This document shows positions 1 through 12,827 of a stretch of 64,000 nt of DNA, one piece after another. Both the position numbers and the translations under genes were made by a program. The notes beneath the pieces are model-generated. The model was given only the letters and a program-made list of their open reading frames with translations. It was not told the DNA's origin and ran no database searches. Origin of the DNA: Ilyonectria destructans (taxonomy: Eukaryota > Ascomycota > Sordariomycetes > Hypocreales > Nectriaceae); the NCBI GenBank assembly GCA_020740775.1, contig JAHEWK010000001.1, positions 5,394,001-5,458,000 on the forward strand, written 5' to 3'. Every line of letters begins with the position of its first letter. Position 1 is the stretch's first letter.

Positions 1-1032
1 GAATTCTGTCCCAGGGTGTAGCAGTGACCTCGCGACCGAAAAGAGGCAGATGTAGTCGAAAGCTGACGTTGGAGTAGTATGCCCAGTGCCTGTCAAAATG
101 GAAGTTGTGACGTGATAGAAAGGCGAGTGGCGTTCTATACCAAGTATGTTGAAGTTCCGGATGCGTCTAGTTGATCGGGTTAGCAAGATAAAGCCAATTG
201 CTAGGAGCACACGCACCGAAGTTCTCGCAGTTCGGCGAATATCTAGAATTGTCCGGTTGTCCCGAGTACGGAGCACCGTTGCGGACGATATAACGGGTTT
301 GAAGTACCAGGCGACAGAAGTCCCCAACATGAGGAATGAAAATGTAATCGTGGTCAGCTCAAGGGTAGTAATGGGATACCCTTGTCCGATGCGCCAGAAC
401 TCGTTGACAAGAAAGAAGAAGACCTGTCCAAGGGTGAGTATCCTAGGATAGGTTAGCATTCGACCAAGACAGCATGAAACAGCCAATAGAGGTGATGTAC
501 TTAGTCAAGTTATCGGATTTATTTCTATCCCGGATATCATCGTTCGTCAAGGCCGGAAAGTCAACGTGCTGATGCTGCACCAAATAGAAGAGTTGTTCAG
601 CATCAATGGGGAACCCGTTGGGATAATCCGGACTAGTGAGGATAAAGCCCCCCATATCGGCGAAGAAGGCATGCGTTAACGACCATTCTCGTCCTTGAAG
701 GATCTCTGGATGCGCATTGAATTTCTGCTTCAAGTTAGACTCGAGATCTGGCTGGGTGAGTCAAAGACACCGACCTTGACACTTCTGCGGGCATTAAAAA
801 GCTGCCCGCCAGCTAAGCCGAACAAATAATCCGGCCCAAGAAGGCCGATACAGGCTAGGTTGAGTCTATCGATGACTTCGTGGTACCATTCGTCCTTTGG
901 CGATGGGACGTTGGGATGTGTCGATACTCACACGCAAAGCGCGATTGTCAGACAGCAAGACCACAAAATATCAAGACTGCCACGATCGGAGTTTGATGGC
1001 ATCCAGCTAACCGAAGCTGTGCTATTCGACAT
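1..1032 (-). pseudogene. fungal multi-span membrane protein gene, broken by an in-frame stop; 3' end outside the window
   Basis: Three segments on the minus strand join into one protein of a family common in filamentous ascomycetes (uncharacterised, several membrane spans). The start is taken as the ATG at 1032. Reading continues through a W-x-P-N-S-D-R-G stretch and a hydrophobic segment, then meets TGA at 930-928. The same frame carries straight on with family-like sequence (HPNVPSPKDEWYHEVIDRLN, then GLLGPDYLFGLAGG), so the TGA sits where the family has Trp. Introns are inferred at 774-728 and 500-443. The middle exon holds the WSLTHAFFADMGGF motif and the last exon runs off the window edge with further hydrophobic stretches. 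Either the gene is a pseudogene or the base is a sequencing error; an intron over the TGA is unlikely because no suitable acceptor follows. The family assignment is from memory of its wording. Function is unknown. Confidence 0.65.
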
Positions 1033-1681
1033 GCTGGGTTGCTGGTATGTGGTGTCAGTAAGAGAACAATAGGATGTAGGAGGTTGTGAGCGAGCAGTCG
1101 AGCTGGCCACAACAAGAAATAGATCATGAAATTCCTCGTCATCTGCCTAGAGCGGCTGTGCCTAGAGCGACTGCTGCAGTTATGAACCCTGGGGTACAAT
1201 AATTATCCTTAAGTTGTTGGCTCTAGTACCAACAATCGCTTCCCAGCGGCAAGCCATGGCTGTTGGTTGGCTGCGACTGGGTTTCCAGCGGCTGCGCCTC
1301 CACCTTACATAGGACGAGGACCACTACGTTTCGGCACTGAGATAGGGGACACACGACTCGACTTAGTTTAGGTGACTTGGTTAAGCACATCCCATCTGGT
1401 ATGGGAATTTAGTAAATAGAGTGAGTAACTCAGGAAGGCTGAGGAATAAAAACAACCATGATGCATCAGTGGAACCAACGAAAAACCAGATATTCGACCC
1501 TGGAAACCCTGGAAACACTGGCAAGAATGAGAGAGCAAAAAAGAGTGGCAGACATCAGAAACGCAGCCTTTTGAACACCCTATATACACGTAGTCGCTAC
1601 AACCATCCGCCCACATTCAACTTTCCAACATGCAACAACCACTGTCTTGTTGGTCTAGAAAGCGCAGCTTCTAAAGACCTC
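1033..1681. other. intergenic, no gene seen
   Basis: This is upstream sequence of the broken membrane-protein gene and the 3' flank of coronin. Short reading frames are present but none resembles a protein. Confidence 0.5.
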
Positions 1682-3866
1682 TCAAGACCTCGCCTCTTCC
1701 AGCTCAAGCTCGAGTTGTCGGATGCGCTCGCTCTGGTCCTGCGAACCAGAGCCGACCTTGCGCTTGAGCGACTCGACCTCGGCGGCCAGGCTGGTGATGA
1801 TCTTGGTCTGGTTCTCAATCAACTCCTTAATCTGGGCCAGGGAGGGCTCGCCGCCGGAAGAGGAGGACGCGACGGCTCGGGGAGTCGAGGTGGTGGCGAC
1901 GGGCTTGATCGGAGAGGATGGCTTCACAGGAGAAGCGGGAGCAGCAGCGGGGATGGTCTGAGTCTTGACGGGAGCGGCAGCAGGCTTGGGCTCAGATCGG
2001 ATGGGCACGGCAGTGCGCTGGGCAGGGCGCGAGACCTCTTCGAAGCTGGAATTATCGTCGTCCTCCTCTTCCTCAGACTCTTCGTTGTCCTGGTACTTTG
2101 AGGCCATAGCAGAAATGGAACCCTTCTGCTCATTCACGGTAGGGGGAGGAGCTCGAGTAACTACGGGGGGCTTAGGCTCCTCCTTCTTGGGGGCGGGCTT
2201 CTCGACAACAGGCGCAGCAACCGGAGCAGGGGCCTTGTAGTCGGAGGCAATCTCCTTAGGAGCAGTGCCATCGTAGATACTCTCAAGGTCAATCTTGGCG
2301 GGAATTCCGGTCTTTCCCTCAAGCCACTCTTTGGCACTGACAGCCGGCTTTTGGCCTGTAGCAGGGGGGAAGATATCGGCCTGGAAGGTCTCGGCACGTC
2401 GGGGCACAGTGAAAGAGATGGGCTCAATGTAAGAATCATTGACCGTCTTGTAGGCCCTCATAACCTCGTTTTCGTGGACCTGCCATTGTTAGCTCTGCGT
2501 CAACACCTGCTATCAGTGGAAACTTACGTTGATACCTCGTCGAGGAACGAAAGCAATACCTCGCTGCGGGTCGGCAGACTTGTACTCGCTGAGGAACTCG
2601 AACTTGTCGTTGTCAAACTCGAAGTATCGAATGTTGCCGTCACTGGTGATAATTAGATTATGCTGTAAAGTCGAAACCCGAGAGAAACCTACCCCTTTCC
2701 AGCAAGATACAGGCAGTTCGAGCCATCATCTGCTCCATGTCAGCGCCAGCGCATTAAAAAACTTGGATAATGTCAACTTACCCCAGAAAGGCATGCAAAC
2801 ACCAGAGATGGAGTCCAGCATGGTGAATCCGCCAAGGGGCTCAGGGTTTCCGGGCTCCCATAGAGCTAGTTGTCTCTCGCTCATTCTCGAGAAACCGGTC
2901 GTGGCGAAGCGGTTGTGCTCACCCAGCCAGACAGCACGGCTGTTCTTGGCACCGCCATGGCCAGCGGACTCGTGAACGGCCTTCTCCTGACGGACATCCC
3001 ACACTCGCACCTTCTTGTCGCGCGAGGTGGTGACGAGCATGTCGCCGCTTGCGTTCCATGACAGACTCTGGACGATGTCGCTGTGCTTCAGGGCGAGGGG
3101 GGACTGGCCGGTGCCGATATCCCAGATCTTGACGCTGAAGTCGCCGGACGCAGAGGCGAGAATGTTTTCGGCCGCGGGGTTGAAGAGGACTTGTCCGACC
3201 TTTCTGATCGTGGGTATTAGCATTCCAGCCAAGACGAAGTTGGGGTGAGTGCTGGGCAACCAACCTCGTGTGACCGGTTAGTTTGCTGATGGGCGCAACG
3301 TCGATAATCTCCTCGGCATCGGTGTGGAGCGTAAAGCCCTGGGGGACCTCCCAGATGAAGACCTTTCCATCCTCGGAAGCGGAAGCGATGATGTGGTCGT
3401 TGAAGGGGTTCCTGTATGCCTGTCAGCCAACGCTCGAGAGCCCAGTGCAAGGGGCACTATACCAATCGGTATCGAGGACAGCAGCGGTGTGTCCACGAAA
3501 CAGCGGGATCTGGTCAGGCACCTTTCCTCGCTCTTCCAAGGGGATGACGGCGAACGCGCCGCCACCAGAAGAATCCCAATTGACGGAGAGGAATTCGGGG
3601 TTGGCCTAGTTATACCCCTAATCAGCGCGCCAGCCTCTTAAGGCGACCATGGACTGATCCGACGGGCCGGCACGCACCTTGACCAAGTTTGTATCCCACG
3701 CATTGCGGCTGATATGGATATTGTCGTAGCAGAACTCCTTCCTGGTAGACTTGCCGAAGACGTGGCCTGGAGAGCAGCGTCAGCGTGTCAGAACGGATGC
3801 GTCGCGGGCGGGAGGTTTGCGCCAGCACGTACGGTACTTGGACGCCCGCACAAAACGGCCGGCCAT
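1682..3866 (-). CDS. crn1: coronin (actin-binding WD40 protein)
   Basis: Coronin binds F-actin and Arp2/3 and organises cortical actin patches. Eight exons join to a 594-residue protein: 3866-3833, 3766-3678, 3605-3463, 3411-3265, 3203-2782, 2729-2693, 2642-2528 and 2479-1682. All junctions have GT-AG ends and keep frame. The start (MAGRFVRASKYR) is the conserved coronin N-terminus. WD40 blades follow, including IIASASEDGKVFIWEVP and ILASASGDFSVKIWD, then the coronin-specific C-terminal extension. A Pro/Ala/Lys-rich acidic linker lies around residues 420-540. The last 50 residues form a heptad-like coiled coil (IKELIENQTKIITSLAAEVE), the usual oligomerisation segment. Length is close to that of other fungal coronins. 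It lies downstream of and in the same direction as the Bud4 gene, with about 830 bp between them. Confidence 0.95.
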
Positions 3867-4693
3867 GATGGCGGTTGGAGGTCGCGACGAGACCGGAAGA
3901 ACAGGGAGAACGGCGAGGGGCGAAGGAGGAAGCGGCGTCAGTAGGGCGCGAGCGTAGGATCGAGGCTGAGGGCGAGGTTGGTGTTTGGGCAAGGTCGGCC
4001 GTGGGTTGGAGGAGAGGTCCTGTAGTCGAATACTTGGGTAGCTTCGTAGTGCTAGCTGCTGAAGATGTACCAGGACGACTGCTGCAAAGCCACTGAAAGT
4101 ACGCTGCGCCTCGCAAGCTCCCCACTGTTGAGAACCAAGTGGAGCGATGCCTGTCGACGCTTGACATGGCAACATGGCCGTACAAGGATGCTACGTATGC
4201 TCAAAGCGGCGTCACGTGAGCGTCTCAGCGACAACCAAGCTCCATGCTCGCCAACCAATGTGCGACACGCCTCGTGGCACCCTCAATGCAAAACCCAATA
4301 CCGCAACGTTGTAGACACATTTTAGACATTCATTATGATCCCCGGGTTACAGTACAGAAATCCCAAATGCGCAGCACCAGTGCCACCGAACAAAAATGAA
4401 ACAACCCTATCCCTGCCGACGCCTGGAAAGTGCATAAACGGCGCCAATGCCCCCTTTCATCCAACTGCTCGTCACCTCCTTTGCCTGACTCCATCCCAAA
4501 GTTCATCAAATTAACAACTCCAGTGTCGCAAATGCCAGACCACACTGTCTCAAACGAGACAAGCAAAGAGGTATCACGAGTCAATCCGCCCACCCCGAAC
4601 TCCTGGTCCAGGCGTGTGTCATAGATCCATCATCCCGGCGTTGCCTCGTACCTGTGCTCACCATAAATGCCAAAACTAACAAGCATCACTCTC
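3867..4693. other. coronin promoter region and 3' flank of the Bud4 gene
   Basis: No protein-like reading frame or RNA gene is recognised. It must hold the coronin promoter and the 3' untranslated region of the Bud4 gene. Confidence 0.5.
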
Positions 4694-7600
4694 TCAGAGG
4701 AACATGCTCTTAGGTCGTGAGTTCACTCGGCGCCCGGATGCTCGGCGGCGCAGCTGCTCTTCCCGCCTAAGAACGAGCTGGCACCACTTCGCTCTGGCTC
4801 GGGAGTCATCTTCACCGCTGTCGCGCCCGACAACATCAGACAGGACCTTCATCCAGCCATCCTTGTCTTCAGCTGTATCTGCGTAGAAGTCGATGACTTC
4901 ACCGTTGTTGAATCGGATGCGGAAGCCCTCCTCAACAAACATGTAGCCTTCTTCCTCTTCCGCAAATGCAGATCGGCGACGTCGGCCACCTCGTACCGTG
5001 GTCTCCTTTTCGGTCAAGGTCCGGCGATCATCAATGAGTCGCTTGGCATTGGCTAAATTGATGGTCGCGCGAGGCTGGCGTGTTGCCTCGTGGTAGGCAG
5101 TCAGCTTGGTGCCGACCAGCTTGAAGTATCGTCGACGCCAGTACTGTAGTATTGTTAGTTTTGGATCGCTAAGAGTGTTGTAAGGGATACATACAGGACA
5201 GTCACCACCTTGCTGGCTCAGGTGACCCTCCCAACTTCGGGACATTCTCTCCTCAGCCGCCTTGAGCTCTCGAATAGACGAGTTCATGCTCTTGGGCATG
5301 TCGTCATCCGTCGCATTCTTAGGGCGAGGAACGAAGAGCAGTTGCAACTCAAGCTTTCCGACCTTGTAGGGAGCTCGTCGGACGACGGCAGTGTTACCAC
5401 GCTTGCTCTTGACGCTCGACGCGAAGCCAGCTTCTTCAGTTGCCCACTCATTGAAGCAGGCAACCTCGGCCATGTAAGGTCGACCGAAGCATCGGCTTTC
5501 ATGTTCTCGGAGACAAACATAAGCTCGGCCGAAGCTACCGTCTTCAGCCGCGAGAGGAGATAGCATCTCGTAAGCAGAAGGAGGAGTGTTGCGCTTCTTA
5601 GTTTGGGCGTCTCGCTCTTGCTGCGCGACTCGCTCTTCCTCTTCGCGATGTCGCATCTCAAGCTCCTTGCGCTTCTTGGGCGATGTAAATACCCTACTGA
5701 AGGTCGACGTCTTGTGCTTGTGGACTCTAGCTGCCTGGGGAGCCACCTTGACGGGCTCAGGCTTCTCAAGCTTGACGTTGAGAGTGAGCTGGAACTCAAG
5801 GTCGTTGGGAACAACGAGTTCGAATTCCTGGCCGATAGGGGCTTGGCGGGCCAGCTCAAGCCATGCCGTTGTTACGCAGTGCACTCCGTTGTCCAGCGTG
5901 AGACTGAACCAAGTCCGTTCATCTAGTCCTGTTAGAGTCTCATTCCAAAACAGCCAGCTTGCGGTGGATGACTTACTTTTGGGAAGAGGAAGATCTAAAT
6001 CCTTGACACCCATGACTTTGACGAAGAGACGACCTCGCTCTCCACTCTCTGGCGTTGCCATCTCCAGGCCAATATCTTCCTCGACCACCTGGTTCAAGGC
6101 GGTGGTCGCGTTGCTCTCTTGACCGGGCATCGGGGGGATATATCCTACACTACCACCTACGCGTTTCCGCATGCTCCTTTGGCGCGGCTTACTGTTCCAA
6201 GGCTCAACAACACATGAAAGAGGTCGGTCCTCCTTGACCGGAGAGTTGCCGACTGATCGGGCGCCTCGCGGCTCGTCGGTGTCTTTATCGCTCGCGGAAA
6301 TAAGCTTCGTATTCTGTCGCATAAGGTAACCGCGCTGTTGACGAGATGTTACGTTAGCATTGAGATCTTTAATGTCTGATTGGGCGAATTCTGTAGACGC
6401 TTGTCTACTGGGAGTGTCATTGTTGGCACGGAGTTGTTGACGGGATTGAATAATGGAATGGTTAAAAGCGACCTTTTGTGCCTCGATGACTCTCTCAAAG
6501 TCTTGATCAAGGCTGAGGCCCAAGTCAAGATCCAAAGTCAAGCTGCGGTTCTTGAAGCTAGGGTGTCGCTCAATGAACTCGTCACCAGTTGAAAGCATAC
6601 TCGAGTTCACGTCTTGAGAGAGGCGTTTGCTAAGCCGTTCGGGAAGAACCGGTACATCTGGGATCTCGACACTGGCTTGCCTGCGAGCTTCTCGCATGGC
6701 GGCAATGTCTGCGGGAGTGTTGGAAACTCGGGTCTTCAGCCTGGAGCCGGAAGCGCTCTTGATAGTCGCATATCGCTCGGGGATAACGGGTGATACGCGG
6801 GGGGGCTCTGGCTCCTCATCCTCCTCCATGTCGGGCACGGGATGGTGGATGACGGACTCTGGGGTTCCGGGATCTTCATCGTATTCATCCTCGGGCTCAC
6901 CCCATCCTGAGCCATCGTACTCTGGCTTGGACAGCGGTTGCTCGGGCGTGAAGGGTCGTTGCAGGAAGGCCTGGGCATCGGCCATCTTTGGGGCCTCAGG
7001 CGCAGGCGCAGGCACAGGCGCAGCCTTCTCTTCCTCCTTGGCCTCAGGAATCATAAAAGATTCAAAGTCTCGCGAAAATGAACCCTCCTTGGAGTTGGTA
7101 CCGACATCAGGAAGAGACTCTTCCAAGCTTCGCTTCGGGGTGGGAGTCGTTGCGCGAGGGGTGGACGCCTCCTCTCTGACCTCTGATTGTGGCTGTTCCT
7201 GGACTGGGTCCGGTTCCGAGTAGTGGCTCTCACTATCGGTATCTCCAGGCTGTTGCATCTTGTCCTCATCATCCTCATAGTCTGAGTCTTCGTAAAACTC
7301 AATCTCATCCTCAGGCATCCGGGTAATGATGACGCTGCCCTCTTCCTCCTCAGAGAACTCATCCATGGGGTCCTCGGTGGATGGAATAGGAACATCGGGA
7401 TCCAGAGGCAACTGGCGCTCGGGGCTTCTGATGGGGCTGGAGCCAGGGGGAGATGAGAAGTTGTAGTCGGTCTCCTGCTCGGCAGTCTTGTTACCATTGA
7501 CCTTGCGCATGATGGAGTCGCGCGAGATGCGGGGCGGCAACTGGTAGTCACCCAGGCCTGAAATATCACCAACAGCGTCGTCTTCTTCCTGAGCCTCAAG

Positions 7601-9172
7601 CATGCTAACCGTTGATTCAGGCTCGGATACAGGACTGCTGAGTCGATCACGACCAGTTGCTCGGCGAAGGCGTCGCTCGCGCTGTTGCTCTGCGGCGCTC
7701 TTTCCATCACTCTCGTCGGACAACATCATGAGTCTTAACCGCTCCTCAAGCGACATCCGTCCATTGCCAATGTTCTGCATGTCCGACTTGCTCGTGGCGG
7801 AAGCGGGTGGAGGAGAAGGCAAGTTTCGATGCGACCCAAGCATCCTTTCTGCAGTTGCCGAGAGTCCGGGAGAGGCTGGCGATGAACCACGGGAGTGGTT
7901 GCGAGAATGGCCGAAGGGGGGAAGTGGAGGTAGGGGACGATGCTCTCCGTTGGAGTTGGAGGAGTCAGTGCGACCATGGGAAGGGAGCGCGGCCGAAGCT
8001 ACTGATGGAGCATTGTCAGGCATGGGACTGGCTTCGTACTCTTGTGGCCCTCCACGGTGCACCATAGGGCTGTCTCCTCTCCAGTCATCTGGGCCGACAA
8101 CGGGAGTCTTATCCGTGTCTTCCAGAGACGCATCAAAGCTATCTCCCTCGAGATCCACGTGGGCGGGATCATAGAGCATGTCATCATCGTCATCGTCATC
8201 CTCAATAGACTCGTAGCTTCCCTCACGAGAGTTAGTGCCGATGGAGGAAAGGTCGGGTGTGGCATCTTCGTATTCGTTGATCTGAGGAGGTGCAGCATCG
8301 AATGTTACGCTTTTCGCATGACGATGCAACGACCGTCCGGGAGGCAGTTCGCGGTCGTCGAGCGACGAGTCGCCAGACCATGTTCCGGTTTCCATGTCAA
8401 AGCTGCTCTTGAACCTTGAGGTGGAGAGAGATGATTTGGTAGGTGACACCTGATCTTTGCTGGGCGTCATGGGCCGGGTTGGAGAGATCGGCTGAGGTAC
8501 AGACGACTTGGTTGGGCTCATTGTCGGGATACTCGTCTTGCTCTCGCTGCGAAAATGGCCGAGAACTGGGCGTTCGTTGGTGGAGTAGCGGAGTGATCCA
8601 GAAGACCCAAAGGGGCTGTCCTGGACCTTTGCGAGCGGTCTCTCGATCTGAGTGATCCGAGTGGGATCATATTCCTGCTTCTGCTCAAGTGCCAGGATGT
8701 TGCTGTTCCTGACACGAGAAGCCTTCTGGAGTCGCTCAATCGAAGACCGTCGGTTTGGTGAAGGTGATCCGCCTCGCCCACTGTAAAGGTTCTCTGTGTT
8801 GCGGTTCTGCCAAAACATTCGAGGAGAGGTTACAGAGTCCATCGGCGAGGACTGGAATGGGGATGAATCGGGGTTTTGGCCCGCTTTCTGCGTCATGTTG
8901 TCAACACAAGACATCATGGTTGGGGTTGTCAGGGTAGTTAACGAACCTTGGGGGAGCCATTGCTGTGCTGATGCCAGCTGGGGGAGTTCCGTCTCATCTC
9001 TGTGGGAGACAGCTCCGACAGCGGGCGAGGGATCCCGCTGGGCATCTTTGCGGTAGATGGGTTCGGAGTGTGCTTGTTGATGCGCAAGGGGTGCACCTGT
9101 GGACATCCAGCGTCAGAGACAACCCGACAAACGAGCGAGTGGCGCGATGGAACATACCTGTTCAGTGGCCAT
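4694..9172 (-). CDS. bud4: anillin-like septation/bud-site protein Bud4
   Basis: Bud4 is an anillin-related scaffold that recruits septins and the Rho4 module to future septum sites. Exons 9172-9158, 9096-8947, 8887-5977, 5922-5195 and 5143-4694 give 1417 residues. The first exon is only five codons (MATEQ). It is chosen because it joins in frame to a proline/serine-rich region containing RPLSELSPTEMRRN and then SSPFQSSP, as remembered from fungal Bud4 proteins. Residues 1 to about 980 are low-complexity, acidic and Ser/Pro-rich. Residues of about 1000-1250 resemble the anillin-homology region (GRLFVKVMGVKDLDLPLPK). The last 150 residues are a PH domain (YWRRRYFKLVGTKL to DGWMKVLSDV), probably membrane-binding. 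The 51- and 54-nt introns in the 3' half are multiples of three and contain no stop, so the frame stays open even if they are retained. Confidence 0.9.
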
Positions 9173-10688
9173 GCTACGCCAGTGAGTGGGAATCTGGTCG
9201 GGTGCCTATAGTAGGTAGGATGACTCTGGATGCATTGGCATGCGGAATGTAGTATAACCAGGGAAACGGAGGTGGAATGTCGCAGGTGGGCGTGAATGTC
9301 AACACTGGCCGGCGACGGAGAGAATGAATGCAAAGTATCAAATGCGACGACAAGTCTGCTGATGGAAGAAGAAAACACGCCCTCTGGGCAGGTCAACAGA
9401 CGGCGACTCTATCGATCACTCGACGATGTGAGTGATGTTGCTGACGATGGATGGACAGGTGGGAGGAGGAGCGCACTGGCGAGGTTCATGTGTTTAAGGG
9501 ACGCACAGTCGAGCGCAACAGGGGATGTTGCTTATTGGCCGTGGGGAAAACAAACATCGGCGGAGCTTCGTGGTTGTTGCCGTGGAAACTGCTCCCCCAA
9601 GCGAGCTAACGATGACGGCCCTTGGGCGTTCGGGCCCTGCAGGACCGGCGGAGCGCTAATCAGTCTGTTACAATGCGCTGGGATCCCTACCCCGCTCCGC
9701 TAAAGTCGTCCCCTCCAGGCGCTTTTACTGGGGCTCCGACAGCGCTGTTGCAGCATCGCGCAGCGCCCTACAGCTGAAGTCGCCATGGCAGCGACGCAGG
9801 AAGCCGGTGGCGGGCACACATTGGCTGAGCCTGTGTCGGCAGATGCTGGCATGATCCTGGAACTCAACGAGCTTGCAGTTGTTTACGAGTCTGTGTTATC
9901 ATCACAAAGCCACCATGCATGCCGATTTTTTTTCTTTCCGGGTCCCAAGGTACCTGTGGCGATGGCAAGAAGGTTCGGGCTGACGGTTTTCTGCGTTCGT
10001 TTGCGTCGATGCTCCGGTTCTCATCATCAGTGCGCCAGTAGTTTTATCAACGGATTCAGTCATGTTGTTGATGCGCCTGCGGACCCAGGGACGACACACT
10101 CACGATATCCACCCATCGCCTCGCTAGTTTTGCCCAGAGCATTCGCCATGTCTTGCATCGAGATCTTCCCGAGCGCCAGTTGAGGCCATTTCGGCACTAG
10201 AATCCGATGCCGGCACTTTGGCACGGCCCACCAAGCATCAGCTCTGCTCTCTTGTGTTTGTTTCTCTGGATTTCCGCCGCGTCAGTGCTACGTATGTAAC
10301 CCGTTTGCTGGTGCTGTAGATTCGATGCCTACTGTAGACTCCCGAGACTCGTTCTCAACATCATCTGCCCCATTGTTGGGTGTTAACCGTTAGTCTGCTC
10401 TTCTGGGACATGCATGATACAGGAACTCTTGGGCCCTTCCCCGAGGTAGCATTGTGTGCCAGGACTAGCCAGCCTCTTGTGATGTAATTGACCACCATCC
10501 TGCATGAGTCCACCCGTATCCGCAAACCTGCCTCAAACCTGCCTCAGTCTCTATGCGGTGCGATTCATTGCGGGTTGCTGCTGGCTGCATTTCTCGGCTT
10601 TCCGTTTCAAAGCCACACACCCATGCCCATGAACGAAGAGTGGGACGCGCTCTGAGCAACCGGTATCTGGATCCATTCCACAAACCTC
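9173..10688. other. 1.5 kb upstream region of bud4; no gene seen
   Basis: This stretch lies between the bud4 start and the his6 stop. Reading frames on both strands are short and unlike proteins. It most likely contains the bud4 promoter and a long 5' leader. Confidence 0.5.
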
Positions 10689-11575
10689 TCAATTGCCTTG
10701 CTTTTTGTTCCATTCCACACAATCGTCAAACTTGACGCCCGAGCCTCCAAAGCAATCTAGCGCACTCCCGATCGTGAGATCCACCTTGCCACCACTCAGT
10801 CGCTTTACAGTCTCTAGGTCCTCAAGGTTTCTGCCACCGCCGGCGTAGGTAACCGGAATCGTGCACCATTGAGCAAGTCGCTCTACTAGCTTCTCGTCGA
10901 TGCCCTTCTGTAGGCCCTCATTGTCTGCCGCGTGGATGAGGAACTCGGAGCAGTACGGCTCTAGCGCCTTGATGGATTCTGATCCTGGTTAGCCATTGTT
11001 GTGCGCATGCGGTCTTGAACACGAACCTTGGTTGACCTCCATGTCGGTAATGGTCTGCCATTTGTTCATGGCCACATACCAGGAGTCCTCTCCTCCCCGT
11101 CGGCAGCTGAGATCAATGACCAGCTTGTTCTTATCGCCACCAAGTGCCTCAAGCACTGCGTCCAGCCTCGTCTGGCTGAATTGGCCTTCCGGGAAGAGAT
11201 AAGAAGTTATGATGACCTGCCAATCGATGATCAGTCGCCCAATGTCGCAAGCGTGAGGCTATTTTGGTTCAATACCTTCTCCGCGCCAGCGTCCATCCAC
11301 TCCTGCGCATTTTTGTCGTTGATGCCTCCTCCAACCTGAAGCCCGCTTGGCCAAGCTTGCAGTGCCTCCTTCGCAGGACCGTTGTTTCCAGGGCCCAGCA
11401 TGATGACATGCGCCCCAGTGAGCTCATTGTCCCTATACAGCTGGGCAAAGTGAGCGGGGGGATATTGAGAGACAAAGTTGGTCTGGAGAGCCGACGAAGC
11501 ACTGTCGAGAGTGCCACCGACGATCTGCTTCACTTGCCCGGCATGAAGATCGATGCATGGCCGAAATCGCGTCAT
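10689..11575 (-). CDS. his6: histidine biosynthesis ProFAR isomerase His6 (HisA type)
   Basis: The enzyme isomerises N'-[(5'-phosphoribosyl)formimino]-5-aminoimidazole-4-carboxamide ribonucleotide to PRFAR, the fourth step of histidine synthesis in the cytosol. Exons 11575-11276, 11216-11027 and 10978-10689 give 259 residues, the normal length for fungal His6. It is a TIM-barrel protein. The first-strand Asp lies in [18 protein letters not shown] and the second catalytic Asp region in [17 protein letters not shown] and TYAGGGRNL are the Gly-rich phosphate-binding loops. The third-exon acceptor could be one of two AGs six bases apart. The downstream one is preferred because it gives [15 protein letters not shown]. 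No clear general-amino-acid-control site (TGACTC) was found just upstream, only a weaker TGACTGAC near 11647. Confidence 0.93.
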
Positions 11576-12827
11576 TTTGGGCGGTTTTCGTAGTTGAAAT
11601 CGAGGATGTAGTGGATGCACCTGACGTTCCCGGAGGAGGTTCGATGACTGACTTTGCCCATCATCGCAATGTGGGGCAGATCCGCAAAAGAATGCGCCAT
11701 CTGCAAGGCCAATAAATAGGTCGCACCTAAAACTCCATTCTCGTTAAATACACCATAACATTGATCAAGGGTCGCCCTGGGGAAAATAGAGCAACAATGG
11801 CTATTGGTCGTGACAATCATTTCTAAACCTATAACCAATTCGTGTCTCTATCATCTGGGAGAATGGGACATGGCCCCCATCGAACAGCATGAATGAATGC
11901 GAAGGGAGTGTGGGATTGATAGGGAGAGACATTAAGACCAAATTCTTGGCATTCATACAAAACAACTATACTTGCGCCAATCATTAAGTCTACAGTGAGC
12001 CTCTATTATGCCCAAGTTCTGGGAACCTTAAAGATACTGCAGAGATAATGACGAGCCTACTTCTTAACCCCACCCAGTGGTGTCATCAGATATGACATTC
12101 ACCTCAGCAGTAAATACTTCAAGGATTTAAGGAGTCTGATTAATATCATGCTTCCCACAAACATCATATACCAACAACATCAGCCTGACATCAAATCGGA
12201 GCTCAGAACCATAGTGGGCTTAAATAAGATAGCGCCTTAATACTATATTTCCAGTATCAAGACTGTTACTGAAGATCGATCCTTCTGATTCAATATCGAC
12301 GAACCAAATCTATTCTTAATATACTCAGTTGTAGTTTTATATTGTCATCGAAGTTCGGGTGGTTTGAAGGGGGAATAGGTAGGGAATTCCTTGGGTCTTG
12401 TCCGGGAATAGCCGTAGTTCCACATAGAGGCGACTTGGTGCTCCATGTTGGGTAGTGCCAGTTGCATGTGAGTACCGCTTTCAATGGCCCAGACGGCTTT
12501 GACAATGAACTGTAAGGTGTGTGTTAAGTTGACACTCGCCGTGGTCACTGTGTCCCTGGGCGAGGTTAGTTTAACCAAATCTTGGTCAGGCGTACTGGGC
12601 TGCTCTCGTTCTTCAATTCATCAAGTTCGTCAAATTCGTCAAGTTCGTCTGCTTAACTCTTGACGAGATGATCAATTTATCTCTTATGATTTGCTACACT
12701 GTCCTACCTGACAACCATGACCCAAAGTGGACAAGTGGTTCACCGAAAATCGCGCAAAGCCTTATGTACCATCAAATCTCGCACTAACTCAACAAGTTCT
12801 TGTGGATTCACCACGACAACTAGCATC
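11576..12827. other. gene-poor AT-rich stretch, start of a possible accessory island
   Basis: No protein or RNA gene is recognised apart from the his6 promoter. A short imperfect 9-bp tandem array (unit TTCGTCAAG, about four copies) lies at 12617-12650. Confidence 0.5.
12617..12650 (+). repeat. short tandem repeat, 9-bp unit
   Basis: Consecutive copies read TTCATCAAG, TTCGTCAAA, TTCGTCAAG and TTCGTCT. It is minor and non-coding, about 180 bp upstream of the tRNA-Val gene. Confidence 0.7.

Noticed and set aside
9097..9106. ATG at 9106 as the start of Bud4
   Set aside because: It lies inside an intron. The spliced start at 9172 gives the frame with RPLSELSP expected for Bud4, while reading from 9106 gives an unrelated N-terminus.
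12345..12578. 77-codon minus-strand frame upstream of tRNA-Val
   Set aside because: No ATG start and no recognisable family; probably chance.
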